Source: GCA-2401735 sp051252095 (GTDB lineage: Bacteria; Pseudomonadota; Gammaproteobacteria; Burkholderiales; Methylophilaceae). From it: 55,896 bases of DNA. Below the pieces are notes generated by a model. The model saw only the letters and a program-made list of their open reading frames with translations, made no database searches and was not told the origin of the DNA. Positions 33,002-42,607 of this stretch are shown piece by piece (the stretch's first letter is position 1; each line of letters starts with the position of its first letter). The translations under genes and the position numbers were made by a program. The stretch is taken from assembly GCA_051252095.1 (NCBI GenBank), contig JBPOFK010000016.1, forward strand, positions 1 to 55,896, in the 5' to 3' direction.

Positions 33002-33940
33002 TTATAAGGGCTTAGTTAACACGGCATGTATCTTTTTGGCAAAACTGGCTTTTTTTTCTGGTTTTGCAATATGACTGACTAATTTTTTCTGCAATGAAAA
33101 AACGCTTTGCGGTCTTTCCATATAATCTAGATTTAAGCAGTTATCAATAATTGAGAGCAGCTCTTGACTGTAAATACCTTTACCTACTTTTGCAGCAGGT
33201 GCTAGGTAGTCTTTTTTAACACGCTGATTAGCAGCAATAGGTGCTGAGCGTGCTAGGCAAGAATACATGCTAGCACCAACGCTATAGATGTCACTCCATG
33301 GCCCAAGCTTTTGGCGGTCAAAGTATTGTTCTGGGGGTGCAAAGCCCGGTGTGTAGCTTGGCGACAACTTTGGTTGCGCCAATGTGAGTGTTTGTCTGGC
33401 AGAGCCAAAGTCTAATAAAACAGGTGAGCCATCGAGTCGAATATAGATATTGGCAGGCTTAATATCAAGGTGTAGTAGTTTTTGTAAATGGACTTCACGT
33501 AAACCATTTAATAATTGACTAAAAACACGCCGAACAAACTTTTCATTGACTGGTTCTTGCTGAGACAAGATATATTCTTGCAAAGACTTCCCGCGCTCAT
33601 ATTGCATCACCATATAAACGGTGTTGTTTTCACGAAAGAAATTGGTTACGCGGACGATATTTTTGTGGTCGATTTTAGCAAGTGCTAGACCTTCTTCAAA
33701 AAAGCATTTTAAACCGTGTTTGAATGTTGCGGCATCGTCATCTGAATCCAGCATGACTGTTGCGCCGTCTTCTCGCAATGCGAGACCGGTAGGCATATAT
33801 TCTTTTATAGCAACTGTATGCTTATTTGCATCTTGTGCAAGATAAACAAAGCTGAAGCCACCAGTACTTAAGACTTTGGTAATTATATAGTCTTGCAGCA
33901 TGTAGCCGACAGGCAGGGTTCGATTTTTAGCTTTTGCCAT
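33002..33940 (-). CDS. Serine/threonine protein kinase (Hanks type)
   Basis: A 312-residue soluble kinase. The Gly-rich loop LSTGGFSFVY is at about 24-33, the catalytic Lys is Lys46 (AIKEY), the catalytic loop is HLDIKPAN (Asp159, Lys161), and DFG is at 177-179, followed by APPEQYFD. All key residues are present, so it should be active. No membrane segment, PASTA or FHA domain is seen; the basic tail is short. The ATG used gives MAKAKNRTLPVG; an ATG 33 bases upstream is possible. It pairs with the PP2C gene downstream and is divergent from yicC. Confidence 0.92.
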   Translation of the reverse strand: MAKAKNRTLPVGYMLQDYIITKVLSTGGFSFVYLAQDANKHTVAIKEYMPTGLALREDGATVMLDSDDDAATFKHGLKCFFEEGLALAKIDHKNIVRVTNFFRENNTVYMVMQYERGKSLQEYILSQQEPVNEKFVRRVFSQLLNGLREVHLQKLLHLDIKPANIYIRLDGSPVLLDFGSARQTLTLAQPKLSPSYTPGFAPPEQYFDRQKLGPWSDIYSVGASMYSCLARSAPIAANQRVKKDYLAPAAKVGKGIYSQELLSIIDNCLNLDYMERPQSVFSLQKKLVSHIAKPEKKASFAKKIHAVLTKPL

Positions 33941-34066
33941 TACAAAGTGTCTGTATATCAAATGGTAGAGCAAAGGATAAGATATTCTGACATAAAATCA
34001 TATAGATTTGATACAATTATCAGCAATTACTTTAAGAGTGAGCCTTATTTTTGTGAATAAAGAGAC

Positions 34067-34933
34067 ATGATTAGTAGCATGACGGGGTATGCGTCCCATC
34101 AACGCATCACGAGCAGTGGCGTATTGCAAGTGGAGTTACGTTCCGTTAATCAGCGTTATCTCGAATTACAACTGAAGCTGGAAGATCACTTCCGTGCGCA
34201 TGAGGCAGTCGTTCGAGAGCAACTAAAATCACAGTTAGGACGAGGCAAAGTAGAGTGCCGTATTAGTCTAGCTAAAGCAGAAAATGAAGAAGCCAACATC
34301 ACGCTGAATCACAAAGCTTTAGCCCATATTGCAGACTCTGTAAAAGAGCTCGCTAAACATTTTCCGACTATGCAAGCGATTAACCCTTTGGAAGTGATGC
34401 AAATGCCAGGGGTGTTAGCTAGTTCAGCTTTCAATCATGATTTGCTAGCAGAAGAAATGTTTGATGCTGTCACTGTCGCGATTGCGGAGCTGGTCCTAGC
34501 TAGAAATCGCGAGGGAGAAAAGCTTAAGGCGATGATATTAGAGAGGCTAAAGGAAGCGGCGTCGCTAGTGTCTACATTGAAGCCAATGATGCCGTCACTA
34601 TTGAAAACCTATCAGGAAAGATTAACGGCAAAACTACAAGAGGCACAGCAAAGCAATGATGATGAACGTATTCGCCAAGAGATGGTGCTCTATGCGCAAC
34701 GCATTGATGTGGATGAAGAGCTTTCTCGCTTAAGTGCGCATATACAGGAAGTCGAACACATTTTATCAGCTGGTGGATTAGTTGGTAAAAAGCTGGATTT
34801 CTTAATGCAGGAAATGAACCGCGAAGCCAATACCTTGGGTTCCAAATCAATCTCTATAGAGACCACACAGATATCCATGCAGTTAAAAGTACTGATTGAA
34901 CAAATGCGAGAGCAGATTCAGAATATTGAATAA
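34067..34933 (+). CDS. yicC: YicC family endoribonuclease
   Basis: A 288-residue protein that opens MISSMTGYASHQRIT, the standard YicC start, and continues with LRSVNQRYLELQLKL. The C-terminal DUF1732 part is seen in RIDVDEELSRLSAHIQEVEH and KLDFLMQEMNREANTLGSKS. The E. coli protein is reported to act as an endoribonuclease that affects sRNA stability. It is the first gene of the yicC-gmk-rpoZ-spoT string. Confidence 0.95.
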   Translation: MISSMTGYASHQRITSSGVLQVELRSVNQRYLELQLKLEDHFRAHEAVVREQLKSQLGRGKVECRISLAKAENEEANITLNHKALAHIADSVKELAKHFPTMQAINPLEVMQMPGVLASSAFNHDLLAEEMFDAVTVAIAELVLARNREGEKLKAMILERLKEAASLVSTLKPMMPSLLKTYQERLTAKLQEAQQSNDDERIRQEMVLYAQRIDVDEELSRLSAHIQEVEHILSAGGLVGKKLDFLMQEMNREANTLGSKSISIETTQISMQLKVLIEQMREQIQNIE

Positions 34934-34973
34934 ATAGCCCTCAATAAATGAAAAAATCGTCTAAAATAGAAAG

Positions 34974-35585
34974 ATGATTTCAGGCAACTTATTTATCATC
35001 ACAGCAGCATCTGGCGCGGGCAAAACAAGCCTAGTTAAAGCCTTGCTGGAAAAAGATGCAAACTTAACACTCTCCATTTCACATACCACTAGAAAGCCAC
35101 GACCAGGCGAACAAAACGCCTTAGACTATCACTTTGTCGATGAGGCAGCTTTTATGAAAATATTAGAGGCGGGAGGTTTTTTGGAAAGTGCACAAGTGCA
35201 TGGCGCACGTTATGGCACATCGCAAAAAGCCGTCGATGAGACATTAAAAGCAGGCCATGATGTGATACTGGAAATTGACTGGCAAGGTGCACAGCAAGTA
35301 CGTAAAATTTATCCCAAGGCAGTGAGTATATTTATTGTGCCGCCATCTTTAGAAACCTTGGCTGAACGCTTAAGAGGGCGTGCACAAGACAGTGAGGAAG
35401 TGATTGCCAAACGTTTAGCGGTTGCACAAGAAGAAATGCGTCACTTGGTAGAGTTTGATTATGTTACAATAAACGACGTATTTGAAGATTCATTGCAAGA
35501 TTTGATTGCGATTATTCAAGCGCAACGTCTTAAAACAAACATACAACTACAACGGCACCACACGTTGATTCAAACATTGATTTAA
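34974..35585 (+). CDS. gmk: Guanylate kinase
   Basis: Converts GMP and ATP to GDP and ADP. It has 203 residues. The P-loop is ASGAGKTSLV, the GMP-binding part is SISHTTRKPRPGE and DYHFVDEAAF, and the lid is RLRGRAQDSEEVIAKRL. The order gmk-rpoZ-spoT is conserved in proteobacteria and joins guanine-nucleotide supply with (p)ppGpp turnover. Confidence 0.97.
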   Translation: MISGNLFIITAASGAGKTSLVKALLEKDANLTLSISHTTRKPRPGEQNALDYHFVDEAAFMKILEAGGFLESAQVHGARYGTSQKAVDETLKAGHDVILEIDWQGAQQVRKIYPKAVSIFIVPPSLETLAERLRGRAQDSEEVIAKRLAVAQEEMRHLVEFDYVTINDVFEDSLQDLIAIIQAQRLKTNIQLQRHHTLIQTLI

Positions 35586-35601
35586 TTTAGAGGGTTACAC
35601 C

Positions 35602-35808
35602 ATGGCACGTATTACTGTAGATGATTGCTTAGACAAAATTCCAAACCGCTTTCAGTTAACATTGGTTGCCGCCTACCGTGCGCGTCAAATTTCAAATGGA
35701 TCTGACCCACTGGTGAGTATGCATGGTTCCCGAGACAAGCCAACAGTGACCGCATTGCGCGAAATTGCAGCGGGTAAAGTGGGCTTGGAACTTTTACAAA
35801 AAATTTAA
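35602..35808 (+). CDS. rpoZ: RNA polymerase omega subunit
   Basis: A 68-residue protein (MARITVDDCLDKIPNRFQL, ... ALREIAAGKV) that matches omega along its length. Omega helps assemble RNA polymerase and, in E. coli, forms one of the (p)ppGpp sites. AGAGGG lies before the ATG. The spoT gene starts 18 bases downstream. Confidence 0.97.
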   Translation: MARITVDDCLDKIPNRFQLTLVAAYRARQISNGSDPLVSMHGSRDKPTVTALREIAAGKVGLELLQKI

Positions 35809-35826
35809 GCATTACATTTAAGCAGT

Positions 35827-38046
35827 ATGCCTAAAGCCGCTAAAAAATTAACAGCGGAAACTTTTCAGCCAGCTGAGCCACCTAAGTTGCCAGCTGACAG
35901 CGAAACGTCACAACTGACCATACTGCTCCGCGATTATTTATCCCAAGAAGAAATTGAACAAGTCTGGGATGCATATCGATATAGTGAACACGCACATAAA
36001 GGGCAAGTCAGAAAATCTGGTGAGCCCTACATTACCCATCCTGTTGCTGTAGCTTGCATTCTTGCTAAGTTACACTTAGATATCCCTACATTACTTGCCG
36101 CGCTACTACATGATGTTGTGGAAGACACTGGTGTAGCTTCTGCAGAACTACGTGAACGCTTTGGTAACCAAGTAGCAGAATTAGTAGAAGGCTTAACCAA
36201 GTTGGATAAAATTGAATTGCAGACAGCAGTTCAAGCGCAGGCTGAGAATGTGCGCAAAATGTTACTGGCTATGAGTCAAGATGTGCGTGTGATATTGGTG
36301 AAACTGGCCGATCGTTTGCACAACATGCAGACTTTAGAGGTGATGAAGCCAGCTAAGCAAAAACGGATTTCACATGAGACGTTGGATATTTATGCGCCTA
36401 TTGCCAATCGACTTGGTTTAAATGTTATTTATCAAGAGTTAGAAGATTTAAGCTTCAAGTATATTTATCCTAATCGGTATAAGGTGATTGAGAAAGCCAT
36501 CAAGACCGCTCGTGGCAATCGTAAAGAGGTGATCTCTAAAATCTTAGAATCAATCAAAGCACAACTTACTGATGCAGAAATCGAAGCAGATGTAGAAGGT
36601 AGAGAAAAACATCTTTACAGCATTTATAGGAAGATGTCGGGAAAAACTGTGAAGTTGTCGCAAGTTAATGACATTTACGGCTTTCGTGTATTGGTAAGAG
36701 ACACAGCGACTTGCTATTTAACTTTAGGCAGCTTGCATAGTTTGTATAAGCCTATTCCTGGCAAGTTTAAGGATTATATTGCGATACCCAAAGTCAATGG
36801 CTATCAATCGTTGCATACGACGCTATTTGGCCCATTTGGCACGCCAATAGAAGTACAGATTCGAAGTATAGCCATGCACAACATTGCACAAGCGGGCGTT
36901 GCAGCACACTGGCTTTATAAAACCACAGATGCACATCTAACTAAACTGCAACAACAGACGCATCAATGGTTACAGCGACTTGTTGAAATTCAAACGGAAA
37001 GTGACGATAGTCATGAGTTTCTTGAGCATTTTAAAGTCGATTTATTTCCTGACGAGGTGTATGTATTTACACCTAAAGGCAATATTCTCGCTTTGCCCAG
37101 AGGTTCTACAGCGGTTGATTTTGCTTATGCAGTGCATACTGATGTGGGTAATTGTTGTGTGGCGGTCAAGATTAATCATGAGTTGGCACCACTGCGGACG
37201 GAAATGCAAAATGGTGATCATGTAGAAATTATTACTTCTGCACTAGCTAAGCCCAATCCTGCTTGGCTCAATTACGTTGTAACGGGTAAGGCGCGCTCAC
37301 ATTTACGCCACTATTTAAAAACCATTAAAGTGACGGAGTCAGCTCATTTGGGCGAACGGATGTTGAATATTGCGCTGCGTGCATTGCATGTTGAGCCAGC
37401 TGAGATTAAAGATACCCAATGGAAAAAAGTCATGAGTGATTATGATGCTAAAGACAAATCAGATATTTTGGCGGATATTGGCCTGGGTAAACGCGTTAGT
37501 TTAATGGTTGCTCATCAACTACTGGCGAGTGCACATGATGATTCACAGCCAGGTACGAAAGAGCAGAAGTCGTTTGACAAGATTACTATTCGAGGTTCTG
37601 AAGGGATGGCCGTACAGTTTGCACAATGTTGCAGCCCCATTCCTGGCGACCCTATTTTGGGGTTTATTAACAAAGATAGGGGTCTTGTTATCCACACGCA
37701 TGATTGCACAGCAATTAGTAAGTTTAAACTAGATCCAGATAAGTGGTTGGATGTAGAGTGGGATGCGGATCATAAACGGTTATTTAGAGTTAATTTACGC
37801 ATTGTTGTAGAAAATCAACGCGGTATGCTTGCTAAAATAGCAGCTGGCATCTCTGAAGCTGGCTCAAATATTGACAATGTGAGTGCAGAAGCGCCAGATG
37901 GCAGTCAGTATTCCATGATCAATTTTACCGTGCAGGTGCATAATCGTGTACACCTAGCAGAACTGATACGTAATTTAAGAAAAATTCCTGAAGTTGTGCG
38001 CATTAATCGCGTTAAAGGTGGGAATAGAGATCAAAAAGTACAATAA
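35827..38046 (+). CDS. spoT: Bifunctional (p)ppGpp synthetase/hydrolase SpoT
   Basis: Makes and degrades (p)ppGpp. It has 739 residues. The HD hydrolase is intact: LLHDVVEDT (His95, Asp96, Glu99, Asp100) and LADRLHNMQTL. The synthetase has PIPGKFKDYIA, the basic KXKD form of the RXKD motif expected in bifunctional enzymes. TGS (DEVYVFTPKGNIL), a Cys-rich region (QFAQCCSPIPGD) and a complete C-terminal ACT domain follow. It is thus distinct from the shorter RelA at 25962-27947. It lies in the gmk-rpoZ-spoT string, 23 bases before ridA. Confidence 0.97.
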   Translation: MPKAAKKLTAETFQPAEPPKLPADSETSQLTILLRDYLSQEEIEQVWDAYRYSEHAHKGQVRKSGEPYITHPVAVACILAKLHLDIPTLLAALLHDVVEDTGVASAELRERFGNQVAELVEGLTKLDKIELQTAVQAQAENVRKMLLAMSQDVRVILVKLADRLHNMQTLEVMKPAKQKRISHETLDIYAPIANRLGLNVIYQELEDLSFKYIYPNRYKVIEKAIKTARGNRKEVISKILESIKAQLTDAEIEADVEGREKHLYSIYRKMSGKTVKLSQVNDIYGFRVLVRDTATCYLTLGSLHSLYKPIPGKFKDYIAIPKVNGYQSLHTTLFGPFGTPIEVQIRSIAMHNIAQAGVAAHWLYKTTDAHLTKLQQQTHQWLQRLVEIQTESDDSHEFLEHFKVDLFPDEVYVFTPKGNILALPRGSTAVDFAYAVHTDVGNCCVAVKINHELAPLRTEMQNGDHVEIITSALAKPNPAWLNYVVTGKARSHLRHYLKTIKVTESAHLGERMLNIALRALHVEPAEIKDTQWKKVMSDYDAKDKSDILADIGLGKRVSLMVAHQLLASAHDDSQPGTKEQKSFDKITIRGSEGMAVQFAQCCSPIPGDPILGFINKDRGLVIHTHDCTAISKFKLDPDKWLDVEWDADHKRLFRVNLRIVVENQRGMLAKIAAGISEAGSNIDNVSAEAPDGSQYSMINFTVQVHNRVHLAELIRNLRKIPEVVRINRVKGGNRDQKVQ

Positions 38047-38069
38047 GTTTTATTTAGTTGAGGACAATC

Positions 38070-38453
38070 ATGGCAGCAAGGGAAATCATTCAAACACAAC
38101 TAGCACCAGCAGCAATAGGGACTTATTCACAGGCAGTAAAAGTGGGTAAAACGGTTTATCTTTCAGGTCAAATTGGTTTGGATCCTGAGCGTATGGTATT
38201 GGTTGAAGGGATTGAGGCACAAGTACGACGTGTATTTGATAACTTAAAAGCAGTGACGGAAGCCGCTGGTGGTTCAATGGCCGATATTGTTAAGCTGAAT
38301 ATCTTTTTAACGGATTTGAGCCACTTCACATTGGTAAATACCATTATGGCCGAGTATTTTTCTGAGCCTTATCCAGCGCGTGCTGCAGTCGGTGTGGCAT
38401 CTCTACCAAAAGATGCAATGGTGGAAGCAGATGCAGTAATGGAGCTGAACTAA
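38070..38453 (+). CDS. ridA: Reactive enamine/imine deaminase RidA
   Basis: A 127-residue member of the Rid (YjgF/YER057c/UK114) family. It hydrolyses reactive 2-aminoacrylate and related enamines released by PLP enzymes. Motifs: APAAIGTYSQAVKVG, VYLSGQIGLDP, and ARAAVGVASLPKDAMVE with the conserved Arg and Glu. The ATG with TGAGGA upstream is preferred; a TTG 12 bases earlier overlaps that ribosome site. It sits between spoT and recG. Confidence 0.95.
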   Translation: MAAREIIQTQLAPAAIGTYSQAVKVGKTVYLSGQIGLDPERMVLVEGIEAQVRRVFDNLKAVTEAAGGSMADIVKLNIFLTDLSHFTLVNTIMAEYFSEPYPARAAVGVASLPKDAMVEADAVMELN

Positions 38454-38499
38454 ACTGTAACCCTTATTACACCATTGCTATTAAAAAGTTAGCGGGACA

Positions 38500-40536
38500 A
38501 TGCAACTGAGCGAAATCAAAACATTTTCAAAACCGCTAATCAATCAGCTTGCTAAGTTAGGCATTCAAAGCGGACAAGACTTGCTCTTGCATTTACCACT
38601 CCGCTATATTGATGAAACACGCATTGTATCCATACGTGACTTGCGTTTAGGGGATGCGGTACAAGTACAGGGTGAAATTGTACATGCTGAAGTGACCTAC
38701 AAGCCACGTAAGGCATTGATAGCGAGATTGGAGGATGCCACTGGCCAACTTACATTGCGCTTTTTACATTTCTATCCCAGTCAAATTAATGCGCTTAAAG
38801 TTGGTAATCCTATACGTGCTTATGGTGAGGTTAGACATGGTTTTTTTGGCTATGAAATGGTACATCCACAATGTAAGGTAGCACGTGATACAGCAGAGGT
38901 TAATGCCCAACTAACCCCAGTCTATCCAACAACAGCAGGTTTAACACAAGCAACGTTACGTAAAGCGATTAAATCTGTCATCTTAGACAACATGTGTACT
39001 GAGACGTTGCCCGCATTGGCTTACGCATCGCTTAACTTACCTAGTTTTGCAGAAAGTATTCGAGCTTTACACTATCCAGAGCCAGATGCGAATTTAACGG
39101 CTTTAGAAAATAGAACAAGCTCAGAATGGCAACGTCTGGCATATGATGAGCTGCTCGCACAACAGCTTTCGATGCGTAAGCACTATGCAAAACGACGTAG
39201 CGTAGATGCACCTCAAATCGCACATTCTACTTATTTAGTTCAGCGATTACTGGCAAGTTTGCCATTTGATTTAACGAGCGCCCAACAAAAAGTCGTTAAA
39301 GAAATCAGTCGAGATTTAACCCAGCCACACCCAATGCAGCGATTGTTGCAGGGTGATGTAGGTAGTGGTAAAACAATCGTTGCTTGTATTGCTGCTTTGC
39401 AGGCTATCGAGCATGGCTGGCAAGTTGCTTTGATGGCGCCGACTGAAATTTTGGCAGAGCAGCATTTTAAAAAGTTTGAATCCTGGCTTGCGCCCCTTAA
39501 TATTAAGATTGCATGGTTAACTGGTAGTCAAAATAAAAAAGACCGCGCCAAGGCGCAAGAGGATATTGCGAGTGGTCAAGCGCAGCTAGCAGTTGGTACG
39601 CATGCGCTATTTCAAGAGGCGGTACAATTTGAAAAGTTGGGATTAGCTATTATTGATGAGCAACATCGATTTGGTGTGCAGCAGCGTTTGGCGCTACGCA
39701 AAAAAGGTCAACCAGAACCACATCAACTAATGATGTCAGCAACGCCTATTCCACGCACGTTATCAATGAGTTACTACGCAGATTTAGATGTTTCTGTGAT
39801 TGATGAGTTACCACCAGGCAGAGCGCCAATCACCACAAAATTAGTAACAGATGTGCGCCGAGATGAAATTCTAGAACGAGTGAGAGCTGCTTGTATGAAG
39901 GGTAGTCAAGCATACTGGGTATGTCCGTTAATAGAAGAGTCAGAGGCTTTGCAGCTTCAAACGGCAACAGAAACCTTTGAAAACTTAAAAGATAACTTTC
40001 CTGATTTACGTGTTGGTCTAGTACATGGCCGGATGAAACCCGCAGAGAAACAAGCGGTGATGCAACAATTTGTATCTGGTGAAACACAGCTACTTGTTGC
40101 AACCACTGTGATAGAAGTGGGAGTTGATGTGCCTAATGCGAGTTTGATGGTGATTGAGCATGCTGAACGCATGGGTCTAAGTCAGTTACACCAGTTACGC
40201 GGACGCGTTGGGCGTGGTGCAGCAAAAAGCACCTGTATTTTGATGTATCAGAATCAATTATCTGACATGGCACGCGCTAGATTAAAAGTAATCTATGAAA
40301 ATACAGATGGGTTTGCTATTTCTCAAGCTGATTTAAACATACGCGGACCAGGAGAATACCTAGGGACGAGGCAAAGCGGTGTCCCCATGTTAAAAATTGC
40401 TGATTTAGCACGAGATGAAGCTTTGCTTGAGCATGCAAAAAGTATTGCAGACAAATTACTTAAAGAGCATTCACAAGCAGTAGACCAACATTTACAGCGC
40501 TGGATGAAACATGGCGTAGATTTAGTAAAAGTTTAA
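38500..40536 (+). CDS. recG: ATP-dependent DNA helicase RecG
   Basis: Regresses stalled replication forks and branch-migrates Holliday junctions. It has 678 residues. The N-terminal wedge/OB domain (about 1-230) precedes the helicase core: Walker A GDVGSGKT, IIDEQHRFGVQQR (motif II), SATPIPRT (motif III), and the C-terminal part with VVEVGVDVPNA-like TTVIEVGVDV and QLRGRVGRG. The gene ends 3 bases from the convergent gene. Confidence 0.97.
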   Translation: MQLSEIKTFSKPLINQLAKLGIQSGQDLLLHLPLRYIDETRIVSIRDLRLGDAVQVQGEIVHAEVTYKPRKALIARLEDATGQLTLRFLHFYPSQINALKVGNPIRAYGEVRHGFFGYEMVHPQCKVARDTAEVNAQLTPVYPTTAGLTQATLRKAIKSVILDNMCTETLPALAYASLNLPSFAESIRALHYPEPDANLTALENRTSSEWQRLAYDELLAQQLSMRKHYAKRRSVDAPQIAHSTYLVQRLLASLPFDLTSAQQKVVKEISRDLTQPHPMQRLLQGDVGSGKTIVACIAALQAIEHGWQVALMAPTEILAEQHFKKFESWLAPLNIKIAWLTGSQNKKDRAKAQEDIASGQAQLAVGTHALFQEAVQFEKLGLAIIDEQHRFGVQQRLALRKKGQPEPHQLMMSATPIPRTLSMSYYADLDVSVIDELPPGRAPITTKLVTDVRRDEILERVRAACMKGSQAYWVCPLIEESEALQLQTATETFENLKDNFPDLRVGLVHGRMKPAEKQAVMQQFVSGETQLLVATTVIEVGVDVPNASLMVIEHAERMGLSQLHQLRGRVGRGAAKSTCILMYQNQLSDMARARLKVIYENTDGFAISQADLNIRGPGEYLGTRQSGVPMLKIADLARDEALLEHAKSIADKLLKEHSQAVDQHLQRWMKHGVDLVKV

Positions 40537-40539
40537 GGT

Positions 40540-41115
40540 TTAATTTTTTTGTCTTCGTATCATTATCAGCGCTATTAATAGCAGGCAATCTAAGGCAATA
40601 ACAGCTGGAAATAGTACAGTAGTAATTGAATAATGCTCTAGGGCTAAAATGACTAAAATGTTCCTGAGAAAAAATAAAATAATGAATGACAGTGGCTCTG
40701 AATAAGGTGCATAGTAGACCTTACGAATCGTTGGAATAAAACCAATAGAGTCAACAATAGTTAGAACGACGACCGCCCACAAGGGATCTTTTAACAGATA
40801 CCATAACACTAACGCTGACATCGCCATTATAAAAAGCAGCCAATCAGATTTTGTAATCGAAATGTCACTGCGCTTGGTGTAAGCCAAATAAGCAATCATT
40901 ACAGTAATAATGCCCGAAACCCCTATCGGCCAGGCGCCGATGCCGCCATTGTCATCTAGTTGCGCTAAAAAAACGAAAAAAGTTGTTGTACCCCAAATGA
41001 TCCATGAAAAAACATGTGGCTTGGTAATGCCTTTTAAAATGGAGCGAATATAAGGGATAAATGTGAGAAAAGTTAACGCAATGGCAAGCCCGCTTAAAAT
41101 GGCTTTATAAGTCAT
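40540..41115 (-). CDS. Integral membrane protein, PQ-loop-like
   Basis: A 191-residue protein with six to seven predicted helices. Two segments look alike: FIPYIRSILKGITKPHVFSW and GFIPTIRKVYYAPYSEPLSF, each with a Pro-containing helix start followed by a second Pro about 13-14 residues later. This recalls the repeated PQ-loop/SWEET fold of small transporters, but the classical PQ pair is missing and no family is sure. It is a single gene, convergent with recG and divergent from ubiC. The function is unknown. Confidence 0.7.
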   Translation of the reverse strand: MTYKAILSGLAIALTFLTFIPYIRSILKGITKPHVFSWIIWGTTTFFVFLAQLDDNGGIGAWPIGVSGIITVMIAYLAYTKRSDISITKSDWLLFIMAMSALVLWYLLKDPLWAVVVLTIVDSIGFIPTIRKVYYAPYSEPLSFIILFFLRNILVILALEHYSITTVLFPAVIALDCLLLIALIMIRRQKN

Positions 41116-41189
41116 TGTTATCCTACTATCTTTAGACTAATTCAAATGTATCATAAATAGCACAATGGGTTTATGCGATAATTTGCATT

Positions 41190-41738
41190 GTGAAAGTACA
41201 CCCACATAACGTTTCATTACGCTCCAAATGGTTAAAAAAACCTTTTTCTGCTTCGAAGTATCAAGCTTGGCTGGTTAATGACACATCGTTAACTGCACGT
41301 TTACAAAATCGCTACAGTGATTTTTTTGTCAAGCCATTATTACAACAAGATGCTAAGCCGATACAAGATGAAGCAACTTTGCTTAAGTTAAAGCCGTCAT
41401 TCAATGCTTATGTTCGAGAAGTGTTATTAATTGGTAATCAACAACCAGTCATATTTGCCCATAGTGTGTTGCCGCATGCAAGTTTGCGCGGTAAATGGTA
41501 TAAGCTTGGTAGACTGGGGAACAAGCCTTTAGGCGCAGCATTATTTAAAAATATGCAAGTAGTACGTACACCACTTAGTTTTAAAAAACTAACAAAAAAT
41601 CATATTTTGTATCAAAAAGCAGTTAAATATATAGCGCAACCACCAGCATATTTATGGGCAAGGCGCTCTGTTTTTCGCTTAAATTGCGCTAATATTCTGG
41701 TCACTGAAGTTTTTTTACCACATTTATGCCATGAATAA
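41190..41738 (+). CDS. ubiC: Chorismate--pyruvate lyase UbiC
   Basis: Makes 4-hydroxybenzoate from chorismate, the first step of ubiquinone synthesis. It has 182 residues. The family active-site residues are visible: Arg in AYVREVLL and Glu in ILVTEVFLP near the C-terminus. The start is GTG (VKVHPHNVSLRSKWL). It overlaps ubiA by 8 bases, which fits translational coupling. Confidence 0.93.
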   Translation: MKVHPHNVSLRSKWLKKPFSASKYQAWLVNDTSLTARLQNRYSDFFVKPLLQQDAKPIQDEATLLKLKPSFNAYVREVLLIGNQQPVIFAHSVLPHASLRGKWYKLGRLGNKPLGAALFKNMQVVRTPLSFKKLTKNHILYQKAVKYIAQPPAYLWARRSVFRLNCANILVTEVFLPHLCHE

Positions 41739-42603
41739 ACAGCTTCTACTGCGTAAAATTAATGCATATGAGCGCTTAATGCGTTTAGATAAACCCATTG
41801 GTATTTTGCTATTAATGTGGCCGACACTCTGGGCACTATTATTGGCTGGGGAAGGGCATCCTAATTGGCAAATCACCGTCATCTTTATTACAGGTGTAGT
41901 ATTAATGCGCAGCGCTGGCTGTGTGATGAATGACATTGCAGATCGACACTTTGATGGGCATGTTGAGCGAACAAAAAACAGACCTCTCGTGATTGGCGAA
42001 GTCAGTACAAAAGAAGCTCGCTTTTTGGCAGCAGCATTAACGTTGGCGGCATTTGCTCTCGTGTGTTTTTTAAATAGGATGACAATAGTATTATCATTTG
42101 TTGCCTTGTTTCTAGCAGCAACTTACCCATTAACTAAACGTTTTTTGGTGATCCCTCAGGCTTATTTAGGGATTGCATTTGGGATTAGTATACCAATGGC
42201 TTTCTCTGCATTACAAAATCAAATACCAGCCGTGGCTTGGTGGTTGATGCTGGCCAATATATTTTGGGCCGTCGCATATGATACGGAATATGCAATGGTC
42301 GATCGCGATGATGATATCAAGATTGGCATTCAATCCTCTGCACTCTTTTTTGGTCAGAATGAGGTGTTAGCTATTTTGGTTTGTTATTTAAGCATGCTGG
42401 GGATTTTTGTTTACATTGGCCTACTAAAAAGTTTTAGTGGCTACTATTTCTCAGGCGTGGCTGTAGCAGCGCTTCTGGTTATTTGGCAGTATCGTATGAT
42501 TAAAAATCGAAACCAAACCAATTGTTTTAAAGCGTTTCTTGCCAACAATTGGATTGGTTTAGTTCTGCTTGGAAGCCTTGTTGCAGAATACTATCTGAAT
42601 TAA
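41731..42603 (+). CDS. ubiA: 4-hydroxybenzoate octaprenyltransferase UbiA
   Basis: A membrane enzyme that prenylates 4-hydroxybenzoate in ubiquinone synthesis. It has 290 residues and about nine helices. The two Asp-rich motifs are NDIADRHFDGHVERTKNRPL and DTEYAMVDRDDDIKIGIQS. The opening MRLDKPIGILLLMWPTLWAL is typical of bacterial UbiA. It follows ubiC with overlap and ends 4 bases from the convergent FimV-like gene. Ubiquinol made here is the substrate of the alternative oxidase encoded upstream. Confidence 0.97.
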   Translation: MNKQLLLRKINAYERLMRLDKPIGILLLMWPTLWALLLAGEGHPNWQITVIFITGVVLMRSAGCVMNDIADRHFDGHVERTKNRPLVIGEVSTKEARFLAAALTLAAFALVCFLNRMTIVLSFVALFLAATYPLTKRFLVIPQAYLGIAFGISIPMAFSALQNQIPAVAWWLMLANIFWAVAYDTEYAMVDRDDDIKIGIQSSALFFGQNEVLAILVCYLSMLGIFVYIGLLKSFSGYYFSGVAVAALLVIWQYRMIKNRNQTNCFKAFLANNWIGLVLLGSLVAEYYLN

Positions 42604-42607
42604 TGGA

